DNA of 64,000 nt, taken from the NCBI GenBank assembly GCA_029210625.1, contig JARGFU010000001.1, positions 451,806-515,805 of the forward strand, written 5' to 3'. Below the pieces are notes generated by a model. That model did no database searches. It was not told where the DNA came from and was given only the letters and a program-made list of their open reading frames with translations. This DNA comes from Deltaproteobacteria bacterium. GTDB taxonomy: Bacteria > Myxococcota > Myxococcia > SLRQ01. The position numbers were made by a program, and so were the translations under genes. This document shows positions 24,991 through 34,178 of the stretch, in pieces (within the stretch, counting starts at the first letter, position 1; each line of letters opens with the position of its first letter).

Positions 24991-25983
24991 ATGTCCCCCG
25001 CCCTGGCCCAGGCCTCGAAGTCGACCCCGACGCCGCCCGATCCGCTCACCGTCCTCGAGGACCACATGCGGCGCGACCTCGCGCTGGCCCCGGGGGTGCT
25101 CGGGGAGGTGGCGCGGGAGGCGATCGCCGCGGGCGGAAAGCGGGTGCGGCCCCAGCTGGTCTACCTCGCCCACGAGGCCTGCGGCGGAGACGCCGAGGGC
25201 TGGCCCACCTGCGGGGTCTACGCCACCGCGGTGGAGTACCTCCACACGGCCACCTTGCTCCACGACGACCTCATCGACGGCGCGACCCTCCGGCGCGGGC
25301 AGGAGGCAGCCTACCGGCGCTTCGGCCCCAAGGAGGCGGTCCTCTCCGGTGACCTGCTCCTGGCCCGCTGCCTGATGCACATCACCTCGCCGGGCGACCC
25401 GGCCGCGGTGAGCGCCCTGGCCCGCGCGGCCGAGCGGGTCGCGGTGGGCGAGGCGATGGAGGTCGAGCTGACCCGCGATCCCGGCGTGGACCGCGACCGC
25501 TACCTCCACTACGCCACCTCCAAGACCGGCGCCCTCTTCGCCGCGGCCCTCGAGCTCGGCGCCCGCGCGGCCGGCGCCCCCGAGGCGCAGGTCGCCGCCC
25601 TGGCCGCCTTTGGCGAGTCGGTAGGCCTGGCCTTCCAGATCGCCGACGACCTCCTCGACGTCATCGGGGAGGAGGCCCGCACCGGCAAGCGCCCGGGCCT
25701 GGACCTGCTGGCCGGCGTGCCCAGCCTGCCGGTGGTCGAGGCCCTCGACGCCCTCGGCCCCGAGCGCGGCGAGGTGGTGGCGCAGCTCCTCTCGGGCGAC
25801 GCCCCGGAGAGCACCCTGGCCGACGCCCTGCGGCTGGTCGCCGAGCACGGCGTCGAGCCCTGCGTGGCGCGCGCCCGCGAGCTGGTCGACGAGGCCAAGG
25901 CCAGCCTGGAGCAGCTCCCCCTCTGCGATGCCCGCCTCGAGCTGGCCCGTCACGCCGAGAAGGCGGTGGAGCGGCTGTCGTGA
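24991..25983 (+). CDS. Trans-polyprenyl diphosphate synthase
   Basis: This 330-residue enzyme has both aspartate-rich motifs: DDLID in LLHDDLIDGATLRRG and DDLLD in FQIADDLLDVIGEE, plus GGKRVRPQL at the N-terminus. It condenses isopentenyl diphosphate to a long all-trans chain for the quinone tail. Its place as first gene of a menaquinone operon, followed by DAHP synthase and men genes, supports this. The ATG at 24991 is preceded by GGAGG, and the alternative upstream frame is excluded by this spacing. It overlaps the DAHP synthase gene by four bases. Confidence 0.92.
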   Translation: MSPALAQASKSTPTPPDPLTVLEDHMRRDLALAPGVLGEVAREAIAAGGKRVRPQLVYLAHEACGGDAEGWPTCGVYATAVEYLHTATLLHDDLIDGATLRRGQEAAYRRFGPKEAVLSGDLLLARCLMHITSPGDPAAVSALARAAERVAVGEAMEVELTRDPGVDRDRYLHYATSKTGALFAAALELGARAAGAPEAQVAALAAFGESVGLAFQIADDLLDVIGEEARTGKRPGLDLLAGVPSLPVVEALDALGPERGEVVAQLLSGDAPESTLADALRLVAEHGVEPCVARARELVDEAKASLEQLPLCDARLELARHAEKAVERLS

Positions 25984-27008
25984 GCGCGCTCCTCATCTCC
26001 CTGATCGAGGGGGCGGACGCCAAGCGCGTGCAGGGCGAGCTCGCCCGCCTGGGCCTCTGGTCCTCGGCCTCGCCGGGGCCGCGGCATACGGTCCTGCAGG
26101 TCGAGGCCCACTCGGCCCACGCCGGCCCTGAGACGATCGCCTTCATTGCCGCCCTCGAGGAGGTCGCCGAGGTCCACCACGCGGCCTCGCCCCACCCCGC
26201 CCTCGACGCCATGCCCCGCGTCCTCGAGGTCGGCCGGGTGACCTTCGGCGCCCGCCGCCCGCCGGTGCTGCTGGCCGGGCCCTGCAGCATCGAGTCCGAG
26301 GCCCGCATCCACGAGGTGGCTCGCGAGCTCGGGACCCAGGGCGTGGGCCTGCTGCGCGGCGGCGCCTTCAAGCCCCGCACCTCGCCCTACGCCTTCCAGG
26401 GTCACGGCGAGCGCGCCCTCAAGTGGATCCGCGAGGCCGCGAACGAGCACGGCCTCGGCGTCGTCACCGAGGCGATGGCCCCCGAGGAGGTGCCGGTCGT
26501 GGCCTTCTTCGCCGACCTCGTGCAGATCGGCACCCGCAACATGCACAACTTCCCGCTGCTCAAGGCGGCGGGCGAGGCGAGGAAGCCCGTGCTGCTCAAG
26601 CGCGGGCTGGCCGCCACGATCGAGGAGTGGCTGCTGGCGGCCGAGTACCTGCTGCACCACGGCGCCCCCGGCGTGATCTTCTGCGAGCGCGGCATCCGGG
26701 GCTTCGAGCCCAGCCAGCGCTTCACCCTCGACCTCGGCGCGGTCGCCCTCCTCTCGGAGGTCCACGGCCTGCCGGTGGTGGTCGATCCCTCCCACGCGGC
26801 CGGCCGCCGCGATCTGATCGCCCCCCTCGCCCGGGCGGGCCTCGCCGCCGGCGCGGCGGGCCTCCTCCTCGAGACCCACCCCGACCCGGCCCACGCCCGC
26901 TCGGACGGCCCCCAGGCCGTGCCCCTCGATCGCTTCGGCGCGCTCGCCGCCGCGGTGATGCCCCGGCACGAGCCCGACGCCCGGCGCGCGGCAGGAGGTG
27001 CAGCGTGA
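25980..27008 (+). CDS. aroF: 3-deoxy-7-phosphoheptulonate (DAHP) synthase, type I beta
   Basis: This 342-residue enzyme has a short N-terminal ferredoxin-like region (residues 1-75) then a DAHP synthase barrel: LLAGPCSIESEARIHEVA, LLRGGAFKPRTSPYAFQGHG, GVVTEAMAPEEV, QIGTRNMHNF, LLKRGLAATIEEWLLAAEY and VVVDPSHAAGRRD. It condenses phosphoenolpyruvate and erythrose-4-phosphate as the first step to chorismate. Chorismate is the substrate of the isochorismate synthase encoded next, so the operon feeds its own quinone precursor. GTG at 25980 overlaps the synthase stop by four bases; its own stop overlaps the menF start by four. Confidence 0.93.
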   Translation: MSALLISLIEGADAKRVQGELARLGLWSSASPGPRHTVLQVEAHSAHAGPETIAFIAALEEVAEVHHAASPHPALDAMPRVLEVGRVTFGARRPPVLLAGPCSIESEARIHEVARELGTQGVGLLRGGAFKPRTSPYAFQGHGERALKWIREAANEHGLGVVTEAMAPEEVPVVAFFADLVQIGTRNMHNFPLLKAAGEARKPVLLKRGLAATIEEWLLAAEYLLHHGAPGVIFCERGIRGFEPSQRFTLDLGAVALLSEVHGLPVVVDPSHAAGRRDLIAPLARAGLAAGAAGLLLETHPDPAHARSDGPQAVPLDRFGALAAAVMPRHEPDARRAAGGAA

Positions 27009-28417
27009 GCGTCCTCCCCCACGCCCCCCGGCCCACGCCCCGCGCGAAGGCGGCGCCGATCGAGGCGAGCCCCGCCGCGGCCCGGGCGCGGCACGCCGCG
27101 GGCGGCCTCGTCCTCGAGGCCCACCCCGTCCCCCTCGCCGATCCCCTCGTCCTCTGGGAGGCCCTCCCCGACGAGCCGGCGGCCTTCTGGCGCGCGCCCT
27201 CGGGCGAGCGCTTCTCCGGCGTCGGCGAGGCCCTGGCGATCACCGCCGGAGGACGGAGCCGCTTCCAGTCCCTGGCCGATCAGGCCCGGGAGCTCCTCGC
27301 CGGCCTCGAGCTGCCCTTCGAGGGGAGCCTGCGCCTGATCGGCGGCCTCGCCTTCGATCCCGAGGGCGGCCGCTCCTCGCTCTGGCAGGACTTCGGCCCG
27401 GCCCGCTTCGTCCTGCCCCGCTTCACCTACCTGCCCGGCACCCGCGAGGCGCGGCTGGTGGTGGTGCGCCGGCCGGACGACGACCCCGGCGCCCTGGAGG
27501 CCCGCGTCGCTCACCTGCGCGAGGCCCTCGAGACCAACGCCCCGGTGGCGCCCCAGGGCCTGTGGCCCGCGCACATCGAGCGGCTGCCCCGCGAGACCTG
27601 GTCCCACTGGATCGACCGGGTGCAGGCGGCGATCGGCAGCGGCGTGGTCTCGAAGGTGGTGCTGGCCCGGGAGAGCGTCCTCGATCTGCCCGTGCCCCTC
27701 TCGGCCCGGGCGATCCTCTCCCGCCTCGCCGCCGAGCATCAGGACTGCTTCTGCTTCGGGCTGCGTAGCGCCCGCCGCGAGGGCGCGCCCCAGGCGGCCT
27801 TCGTCGGCGCGAGCCCCGAGCGCCTGGTCCGCCTCGACCGGCGCCGGGTGCAGGTCGACGCCCTGGCCGGCACCGCCGGGGTGCCCGGCCGCGGCGCGAG
27901 CAGCAGCGCCCTGGAGCGCGCCGCCGAGGGGCTGCGCACCAGCCTGAAGGATCGCGCCGAGCACGAGTACGTGGTCGAGGCGATCCGCCAGGCGCTGACC
28001 CCGCTCTGCCCGATCCTCGAGATCGCCAAGGTGCCCGAGGTCCGTCAGCTGCGCCACGTGCTGCACCTGCATACCCCCATCGAGGGGCTGCTCTCCCGCG
28101 ACGCGCACCTCCTGGAGGTCGCCGCGGCCCTGCACCCCACGCCCGCCGTGGCGGGGACGCCCACCGAGGAGGCCCGCGCGATCCTCGGCGCCTGCGAGGG
28201 CCGCGACCGCGGCTGGTACGCCGGGCCGATCGGCTGGTTCGACGCCGAGGGCTCGGGCGAGCTCTGCGTGGGGCTGCGCTCGGGGCTCCTGCGCGGCCGG
28301 CAGGCCCACCTCTTCGCCGGGGCCGGCGTGGTCTCGGGCTCGCGCGCCGACGCCGAGTACGAGGAGACCCGCCTCAAGGAGCGCGCCCTCTGCCAGGCGC
28401 TGGGGGTGGCGCCATGA
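27005..28417 (+). CDS. menF: Isochorismate synthase MenF
   Basis: This protein of about 470 residues belongs to the chorismate-binding family. It has [63 protein letters not shown] and the C-terminal [20 protein letters not shown]. It converts chorismate to isochorismate, committing it to menaquinone. GTG at 27005 overlaps the DAHP synthase stop by four bases; the longer upstream frame is shadow. The ATG of menD overlaps its stop by four bases, so translational coupling runs across the operon. Confidence 0.93.
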   Translation: MSVLPHAPRPTPRAKAAPIEASPAAARARHAAGGLVLEAHPVPLADPLVLWEALPDEPAAFWRAPSGERFSGVGEALAITAGGRSRFQSLADQARELLAGLELPFEGSLRLIGGLAFDPEGGRSSLWQDFGPARFVLPRFTYLPGTREARLVVVRRPDDDPGALEARVAHLREALETNAPVAPQGLWPAHIERLPRETWSHWIDRVQAAIGSGVVSKVVLARESVLDLPVPLSARAILSRLAAEHQDCFCFGLRSARREGAPQAAFVGASPERLVRLDRRRVQVDALAGTAGVPGRGASSSALERAAEGLRTSLKDRAEHEYVVEAIRQALTPLCPILEIAKVPEVRQLRHVLHLHTPIEGLLSRDAHLLEVAAALHPTPAVAGTPTEEARAILGACEGRDRGWYAGPIGWFDAEGSGELCVGLRSGLLRGRQAHLFAGAGVVSGSRADAEYEETRLKERALCQALGVAP

Positions 28418-30315
28418 CCCGCCCCATCTCCATGCAGCCCGGCGCGCTGCCGGCGAAGGCGCGGACCATCGCGCCGGCGGGCCTCACCCTCTCCGCGACG
28501 GCCGCCGAGCAGCCCCAGCCCGACTCGCCGGGCTACCAGCCCCCCTTCGCCCTCGGCCTCTCCGGCGGGCGCGCCGCGAACGCCCCCGAGGAGGCGGGCG
28601 ACCTCGCCCGCCACCACGCCCACGTACTGCTCGGCGCGCTGGAGCGCAGCGGGCTGCGCCAGGTGGTGATCTCCTCGGGCTCGCGCTCGACCCCCCTGGT
28701 GCTGGCGGCGGCCGAGCGGGCCGCGGCCGGCGGGCTGGTGCTGCACGACATCGTCGACGAGCGCAGCGCCGCCTTCTTCGCCCTGGGCCTCGCCCGGGCG
28801 AGCGGCGAGGCGCCCGCCCTGATCTGCACCTCGGGCTCCGCCGCGGCCCACTACCACCCGGCGGTCCTGGAGGCGGCCCACGCCGAGCTCCCCCTCCTGG
28901 TGATCTCCGCCGACCGTCCGCCCGAGGCCCAGGGCCGCGGCGCGCACCAGACGATCGATCAGGGCGCCCTCTTCCGGGAGGTCTGCCGGGCAACCCACCT
29001 CCTCGGCCTGCCCGATCCCCACCCCGACGCGATGCGGGGGGTGGCGCACCTCGCCGCGCGCGCCCTCTTCGAGACCCGGGCGCCCCGCCCGGGGCCGGTC
29101 CACGTGGTGGCCCCCTTCTGCAAGCCCCTGGAGCCGACGACCGGCGCGCGGGCGATGCGCCTGCTCGACCTGCCGCCGCCGCCTCGCTTCTTCGCCGGCG
29201 CGCCGCGGCCCGCGCCCGAGGCCCTCGAGCTGCTGGCCGCACGCTGCCGCCAGCAGCCCCGCGGGCTCATCGTGGCCGGCGCGCTGCGCGACCTCTCCGG
29301 CCCGGCCCGCGACGCGCTCTGGCGCCTCGCGAAGCTCACGGGCTACCCCGTCGCCGCCGAGGCGGGCAGCCAGCTGCGCCTCGACGGCGAGGCCCGTGAC
29401 GAGCGGATCGATCACTTCCCCGCGCTCCTCGCCCGCGGGATCCCCGCGGAGCTCGAGCCCCGGCTGATCCTGCGCCTGGGGGCCGAGCCCTCTCCGCTGG
29501 GCTTCGCGGCCTGGCTGGGGCGCCTCGAGAGCGAGGTCTGGCTGCTTGGCGAGGGGTTCGCCGCGGACGGCGAGAACCGCTGCGCGGGGATCGTCGAGGG
29601 CTCGCTCGGCGAGAGCCTGGCCGCCCTGGAAACTATCCTGGTTCAGGAGGAGGCCCCTGATTCCAGGTGGTTGGAGCGCTGGCGAGCCGCGGACCGGCAG
29701 GCCGGCGAGCAGCTCGCGCGGGTGCTGGCGCGGGGCGTCCTCGACGAGGCGGCCACCCTGCGGACGGTGCTGGAGCACCTGCCCGCCGGCGCCGAGCTCT
29801 ACCTGGGCAACAGCCTGACCCTGCGGATGGCCGACCTCTGCGGCTCCGGCGCGCTGGCCCGCTGCCGGGTGCACACCCAGCGCGGCACCAGCGGCATCGA
29901 CGGCACCGTGGCCGGCGCCGCGGGGGTGGCCGCCGCGAGCGGGCGGCCGGTGGTCTGCGTGCTGGGCGATCTCTCCCTGGCCCACGACCTGGGCAGCCTC
30001 GGCCTCGCCGCACGCAGCGCCGCGCCGGTGACGATCGTCGTCGCGAACAACGGCGGGGGCCGGATCTTCGAGCTGCTCCCCGCCGGGACCCGCGCCGAGC
30101 TCTCCGCCGCCGTCGAGCAGCACCTCGTGATGCCCGGGGCGCGCTCCTTCGAGCAGGCCGCCGCGCACTTCGGCCTCGCCTACCACCGGGTCGAGGATCG
30201 GGCCGCCCTGGCCGGCGCCCTCTCGGCGAGCGGGGGCTCGCGCCTCGTCGAGGCCGTCGTCCCGGCGCACGCGGCCCGTGACTTTCTCGCGGCACTTCGA
30301 GATAGAAGCGCCTGA
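28414..30315 (+). CDS. menD: 2-succinyl-5-enolpyruvyl-6-hydroxy-3-cyclohexene-1-carboxylate synthase MenD
   Basis: This 633-residue thiamine-diphosphate enzyme has [56 protein letters not shown], and a C-terminal ThDP site [20 protein letters not shown] with [15 protein letters not shown]. It joins isochorismate with 2-oxoglutarate. It has an extra N-terminal extension of about 65 residues, longer than E. coli MenD (556). Near 29630-29680 the codons (GAA, ACT, GTT, CCT, GAT, TCC, AGG, TTG) depart from the GC-rich neighbours; this patch coincides with the repeated 15-mer and hairpin described separately. Confidence 0.93.
   Translation: MTRPISMQPGALPAKARTIAPAGLTLSATAAEQPQPDSPGYQPPFALGLSGGRAANAPEEAGDLARHHAHVLLGALERSGLRQVVISSGSRSTPLVLAAAERAAAGGLVLHDIVDERSAAFFALGLARASGEAPALICTSGSAAAHYHPAVLEAAHAELPLLVISADRPPEAQGRGAHQTIDQGALFREVCRATHLLGLPDPHPDAMRGVAHLAARALFETRAPRPGPVHVVAPFCKPLEPTTGARAMRLLDLPPPPRFFAGAPRPAPEALELLAARCRQQPRGLIVAGALRDLSGPARDALWRLAKLTGYPVAAEAGSQLRLDGEARDERIDHFPALLARGIPAELEPRLILRLGAEPSPLGFAAWLGRLESEVWLLGEGFAADGENRCAGIVEGSLGESLAALETILVQEEAPDSRWLERWRAADRQAGEQLARVLARGVLDEAATLRTVLEHLPAGAELYLGNSLTLRMADLCGSGALARCRVHTQRGTSGIDGTVAGAAGVAAASGRPVVCVLGDLSLAHDLGSLGLAARSAAPVTIVVANNGGGRIFELLPAGTRAELSAAVEQHLVMPGARSFEQAAAHFGLAYHRVEDRAALAGALSASGGSRLVEAVVPAHAARDFLAALRDRSA
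29630..29667 (+). repeat. REP-like element inside menD (15-mer plus imperfect hairpin)
   Basis: AAACTATCCTGGTTC at 29630-29644 is identical to the copies at 32909-32923 and 34146-34160. From CCTGG (29637-29641) it folds as CCTGG, T, TCAGG, an 8-base loop, CCTGA, TT, CCAGG (29663-29667), a ten-pair stem with a small internal loop. It is read in frame as part of MenD with unusual codons. Family identity is inferred from the shared head. Confidence 0.7.
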
Positions 30316-31055
30316 TGAGCCATCCCCTGCTGCTGCTCCACGGCTTCTCCCAGACGCCGGCCTCCTTCGACGCCCTGCGCGAGCATCTCCCGGAAGACCG
30401 CGAGGAGCTCGCCCCCTTCCTGCCCGGCCACGGGGACGAGCCCGCGGTGGACACCTTCGAAGAGGCCGTCGACCGGATCGCCGCGGGCCTGCCGGCGGGG
30501 AGGCCCGTGGTGCTGATGGCCTACTCCCAGGGGGCGCGCCTCGGCCTGGGCCTGATGATCCGCCACCCGGAGAAGGTCGCCCGCGCGATCCTGGTGGGCG
30601 GCCGGCCGGGGATGCCCGAGGGTCACGAGCGCTGGGCCCGCGCCCAGTGGGATCACAAGTGGGTCGACCTGCTGGAGACCAAAGGCATCGAGGCCTTCGT
30701 GAAGGCCTGGGAGCGGCAGCCGATCTTCCTGAGCCAGAGTGAGGAGATGCGGCTGACCCAGCGGGCGCTGCGGCGCTCGCACGATCCCCTCCACCTCGCG
30801 GGCGCGATGCGCTCGCTGGGCGTCTCGGTGATGCCCGACCTCTGGCCGCGCCTCGGCGAGGTGCGTACCCCCACCCTGCTCGCCGCGGGCGAGCTCGACA
30901 CGAAGTTCCAGCGGATCGCCGAGGAGATGGCCGCGCTGATGCCCGCCGCCCGCGCCGTCGTCGTTCCCGGCTGCGGTCACAACCCCTTCCTCGAGGATCC
31001 CGCCGCCGTGGCGGCCCTCCTCGACCAGCCCTTCCCCGAGCCTCCCGGGAGCTGA
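30315..31055 (+). CDS. menH: MenH-type alpha/beta hydrolase (SHCHC synthase)
   Basis: This 246-residue protein has [31 protein letters not shown], and the nucleophile elbow [12 protein letters not shown]. The late [13 protein letters not shown] histidine completes the triad. By position and family it removes pyruvate from the MenD product to form SHCHC. Its ATG shares one base with the menD stop. The fold is shared with many hydrolases, but the tight operon context makes MenH the best assignment. Confidence 0.88.
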   Translation: MSHPLLLLHGFSQTPASFDALREHLPEDREELAPFLPGHGDEPAVDTFEEAVDRIAAGLPAGRPVVLMAYSQGARLGLGLMIRHPEKVARAILVGGRPGMPEGHERWARAQWDHKWVDLLETKGIEAFVKAWERQPIFLSQSEEMRLTQRALRRSHDPLHLAGAMRSLGVSVMPDLWPRLGEVRTPTLLAAGELDTKFQRIAEEMAALMPAARAVVVPGCGHNPFLEDPAAVAALLDQPFPEPPGS

Positions 31056-31060
31056 CCGAC

Positions 31061-31984
31061 GTGCAGACCTCGAGCGAGACGCAGCTCGCCGGGCTGCCGA
31101 CGGCGGGCTCGGTGGACGCCTGGCTCCAGGCCATGCGGCCCCGGACCCTCCCCGCCGCCGCCGTCCCGGTGGTGGTGGGCTCGGCCCTCTGCTTCGTGCT
31201 GGGAGGCCTGCACCTCGGCGCCGCCCTGGCCGCCCTCTTCGGGGCGCTCTGCATCCAGGTGGGCACGAACTTCGCCAACGACGTCTTCGATGCCGAGAAG
31301 GGCGCCGACGGCCCCGAGCGCAAGGGCCCGCGGCGGATGGTCGCAGCCGGCGTGATCACCCCGGGCGCCATGCGCGCCGGCATCGGCGTCGCCTTCGGCC
31401 TCGCCACCCTCGCCGGCCTCTACCTGGTGTCGGTCGCCGGCTGGCCGGTGATCGCCATCGGCGTGGCCTCTCTCCTGGCCGGCCTCGCCTACACCGGTGG
31501 CCCCTTCCCGCTGGCCTACAACGCGCTGGGCGATCTCTTCGTGCTGATCTTCTTCGGCGGGGTCGCCGTCGGCGGCACCGTCTTCGTGCAGCTCGGCACC
31601 CTGCCGCCGACCACCTGGCCGCTGGCCCTGGGCGTCGGCGCCCTCTCCACCGCCCTGCTGGTGGTGAACAACCTGCGCGACGTGGACGAGGACCGCGGCA
31701 ACGGCAAGAACACCCTGGCCGTCCTCCTCGGCCGCCGCGGCGCGCTCCTCGAGCACGCCCTGCTGCTGACGCTGGCCTACGGCGCCGCCGGGACCCTGAT
31801 CGATCTCGACCTGCCCCTGACCTTCATCGCCCTGGGCACCGCGCCCGTCGCCGCCCGCCGGCACCTGCGCCTGCGCCGGGTGGAGACCGGCCCCGAGTTC
31901 AACGCCGAGCTCGCCGCCACCGGCAAGCTGCTCACCCTCTACGGCCTCTCGCTGGCGGCGGCGCTGATCGCCCCGATGCTCTAG
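31061..31984 (+). CDS. menA: 1,4-dihydroxy-2-naphthoate polyprenyltransferase MenA
   Basis: This 307-residue membrane protein of the UbiA superfamily has about eight spans. The first aspartate motif is [15 protein letters not shown], and the second is [23 protein letters not shown]. It attaches the long isoprenoid made by the first gene product to dihydroxynaphthoate in the membrane. The start is GTG at 31061, five bases after the menH stop. DHNA formation needs MenE and MenB, which are not in this window. Confidence 0.93.
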   Translation: MQTSSETQLAGLPTAGSVDAWLQAMRPRTLPAAAVPVVVGSALCFVLGGLHLGAALAALFGALCIQVGTNFANDVFDAEKGADGPERKGPRRMVAAGVITPGAMRAGIGVAFGLATLAGLYLVSVAGWPVIAIGVASLLAGLAYTGGPFPLAYNALGDLFVLIFFGGVAVGGTVFVQLGTLPPTTWPLALGVGALSTALLVVNNLRDVDEDRGNGKNTLAVLLGRRGALLEHALLLTLAYGAAGTLIDLDLPLTFIALGTAPVAARRHLRLRRVETGPEFNAELAATGKLLTLYGLSLAAALIAPML

Positions 31985-31993
31985 GCTACCGGC

Positions 31994-32920
31994 GTGCCCG
32001 GAACGCTCGAGCTGGAGGTCACCACCCTCGACACCCCCCGCCCCGGCCTGCGGATCGTCGCGCGCGACGGTGAGGGATCCGAGGGGGTCGGCGAGGGCTT
32101 CCCCCTGGTGGAGCGGGGCGGCGAGGATCTCTCCGCGGCCCTCGGCTGGATCGAGGCGCTGGAGCTCTCGGGCGATCCCCTCGCCCGGGCGAGGGAGGCG
32201 CACGCGCTGCTCGGGCCCGACTACCCGGTGGCGACCTTCGCCCTGGAGTGCGCGCTGCTCGCCCTGGCCGCGGCGCGGGCCGGCCGGCCCATCTGGGCGC
32301 TGCTGCGGGGCGAGGATCCCGAGGACGACGACGATCCGCCTCCCGTGCCGGAGCACAACGCGCTGCTGCCGGACGACGTCGATCTCGTCCCGGCCGCCGC
32401 CGCCGCGATCGCCGCCGGTTTCACCACGCTCAAGGTGAAGCTGGGCCGCCGCTCCTTCGAGGAGGAGCTCACCCGGCTCGAGGCGCTGCGCGCGGCCGTG
32501 GGCCCGCGGGTGCAGCTGCGGGCCGACGTGAACGGCGCCTGGAGCCTCGCCGAGGCGCCCGCCCTCCTCGAGCAGCTCGCAGCGCTCGAGCTCGAGTACC
32601 TCGAGCAGCCGGTGCCCGCGGCGGATCTGCCCGAGCTCGCCGCGTCACCGATCCCCCTGGGCGCCGACGAGTCCCTGGCCGACCCCGCCCTGGCCGACGC
32701 GCTCCTCGAGAGCCACCGCGCCGAGGTCTGGGTGCTCAAGCCCGGCGCCCTGGGCATCCACCGCACCCTCGAGCTGGCGATGCGCGCCCGGGCCGAGGGC
32801 CTCGACGTGGTGATCACCCACGCCGCCGATGGAGCGGTGGCGCTGGAGCACGCCCGGCAGGTCGCCCGCGCGCTCTCCCCCTTCCGCCTCGCCTGCGGCC
32901 TCCAACCCGAACCAGGATAG
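31994..32920 (+). CDS. menC: o-succinylbenzoate synthase MenC
   Basis: This 308-residue enolase-superfamily enzyme has a catalytic Lys in TTLKVKLGRRSFEEEL, metal ligands in LRADVNGAWSLAEAP (Asp), LEYLEQPVPAAD (Glu) and PLGADESLADP (Asp/Glu), and the second Lys in VWVLKPGALGIH. It dehydrates SHCHC to o-succinylbenzoate. The start is GTG at 31994. The stop codon lies inside the 15-mer repeat at 32909-32923, so the last few residues (QPEPG) may derive from the mobile element rather than ancestral menC. Confidence 0.92.
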   Translation: MPGTLELEVTTLDTPRPGLRIVARDGEGSEGVGEGFPLVERGGEDLSAALGWIEALELSGDPLARAREAHALLGPDYPVATFALECALLALAAARAGRPIWALLRGEDPEDDDDPPPVPEHNALLPDDVDLVPAAAAAIAAGFTTLKVKLGRRSFEEELTRLEALRAAVGPRVQLRADVNGAWSLAEAPALLEQLAALELEYLEQPVPAADLPELAASPIPLGADESLADPALADALLESHRAEVWVLKPGALGIHRTLELAMRARAEGLDVVITHAADGAVALEHARQVARALSPFRLACGLQPEPG

Positions 32921-32923
32921 TTT
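32892..32923 (-). repeat. REP-like element, left flank of transposase
   Basis: Read on the minus strand, AAACTATCCTGGTTC begins at 32923. CCTG (32916-32913), a three-base bulge, CGG, an 8-base loop, CCG and CAGG (32895-32892) form an imperfect hairpin. The head is identical to the copies in menD and at 34146, in inverted orientation to the latter. The hairpin lies in the menC 3' end, so part of the pairing uses coding sequence. Confidence 0.65.
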
Positions 32924-34160
32924 GGCGGACGCACGGTCCGAATCTCGGCCCCACGCCATGGTCCCAATGCCCCTGCACCGGGGCTCCTGCCCCGATCCCT
33001 ACGACGGCACGGGTTCTGCTGATGGCCGCTGGCATGGGAAAGCCACGCCAAGTCCTTCCGGGCAAGACCTACATGGTCTCCCGCAGATGCCTGCTGCGGA
33101 TGTTCCTGCTGCGGCCATCCAAGAAGGTGAACGAGGTCTTCCTCTACTGCCTGGCAGCTGCGGCAGAGCGCTTTGGGGTCGCGGTTCACTCCTTCTGCGT
33201 GATGTCGAATCACTATCACCTCGTGATCACTGACCAGCGAGGAGAGCTGCCTCTGTTCATGCACCTCCTCAACCAGCTGACCTCGCGCGCCATCAACTCC
33301 CTCCTCGGGAGGTTCGAGTCGTTCTGGGCCCAGGGCACGTACAGCGCCGTGGAGCTCCCCGATGATGATGCGATCATCGACAAGATCGCCTACACCCTGG
33401 CGAACCCCGTCTCCGCCGGCCTGGTGCAGACGGGCAGGTCGTGGCCTGGCCTACGAAACCTGCCCGAAGATGTCGGTTCGCGAGTCTTGGTCGTCCAGCG
33501 CCCTCTTCAGTTCTTCCGGAAGGACGGAGCTCTCCCGGCCGAGATCGCGCTCGAGATCGCTCTGCCTCCTTTTGAGGATCTGTCCGGAGAGGATGCTCGT
33601 TCCTGCATCGCTGCCGCTGTCGAGGCCCAAGAAGATGCGGCGCGTTCCCGGATCGCGGCAGAGGGTAGGAAGTTCCTGGGAAGACGCGCCATTCGCGACC
33701 AGAGTTCCTTCGACAGGCCCGACTCCAGGGAGTCGCGCTTTCGAATCAACCCCCGCACTGCAGGCCGCGACAAGTGGAAGCGAATCGAGACGCTGTCGCG
33801 ACTCCGCTCCTTCCTGGAAGCCTACCGGGAGGCCAAGGCCGCCTATCTTTCGGGGCATACCGGCGCGGTCTTTCCCGCTGGCACCTGGCTGATGCGAGTC
33901 AGGTACGGCGTCGCGTGTGCCGATACCGGATAGGTTCCGCCCCGCTGATTTCAGATCCGATTGGTATCCCATCCGGGTGGCGGAACGGGGTCCCGTACGT
34001 TCTGTGACCGGTGGAGACCCGCGACACCGCGTCGCACTGGCCGAAAACGGATCGACTCCGCTCCTTCTCCCGCTGAAGAGAGAGGAATCGGGCTCGCATA
34101 GACGCCTGGTACGGCAGAGCCCACGGCCCGGCAGGCTCCTTCCCGAAACTATCCTGGTTC
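32909..34160. mobile_element. Candidate RAYT transposon bounded by inverted 15-base sequences
   Basis: The outer limits are the inverted copies of AAACTATCCTGGTTC at 32909-32923 and 34146-34160. Between them lie the transposase gene and noncoding flanks of about 98 and 212 bases. In the right flank TTCCGCC (33935-33941) and GGCGGAA (33979-33985) form a weak inverted repeat. The unit sits between the menC and hemN 3' ends. Whether it moves as one unit, or the 15-mers are stable targets, is not shown. Confidence 0.5.
33022..33933 (+). CDS. REP-associated tyrosine transposase (Y1/IS200-like)
   Basis: This protein of about 303 residues is a Y1-type HUH transposase. The HUH metal site is SFCVMSNHYHLVITD, preceded by LPGKTYMVSRRCLLRMFLL, and ALAN-type blocks follow (IIDKIAYTLANPVSAGLV). 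Such enzymes nick single-stranded DNA through a tyrosine and act on REP hairpins. The long open frame upstream is shadow of menC; ATG at 33022 (or 33034) starts the domain. Codon use is less GC-biased than in the men genes. Inverted 15-mers flank it, at 32909-32923 and 34146-34160. The protein has a long C-terminal part rich in Arg that is not recognised. Confidence 0.85.
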   Translation: MAAGMGKPRQVLPGKTYMVSRRCLLRMFLLRPSKKVNEVFLYCLAAAAERFGVAVHSFCVMSNHYHLVITDQRGELPLFMHLLNQLTSRAINSLLGRFESFWAQGTYSAVELPDDDAIIDKIAYTLANPVSAGLVQTGRSWPGLRNLPEDVGSRVLVVQRPLQFFRKDGALPAEIALEIALPPFEDLSGEDARSCIAAAVEAQEDAARSRIAAEGRKFLGRRAIRDQSSFDRPDSRESRFRINPRTAGRDKWKRIETLSRLRSFLEAYREAKAAYLSGHTGAVFPAGTWLMRVRYGVACADTG

Positions 34161-34178
34161 CGGTCTAGACGGTCCGGG
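34146..34178 (+). repeat. REP-like element, right flank of transposase
   Basis: AAACTATCCTGGTTC at 34146-34160 is followed by CCTGG (34153-34157), TT, CCG, loop GTCTAGA, CGG, T, CCGGG (34174-34178). This gives an eight-pair imperfect stem with one G-T pair. The right arm covers the last codons and stop of hemN on the other strand, so part of the hairpin is coding. Confidence 0.62.
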
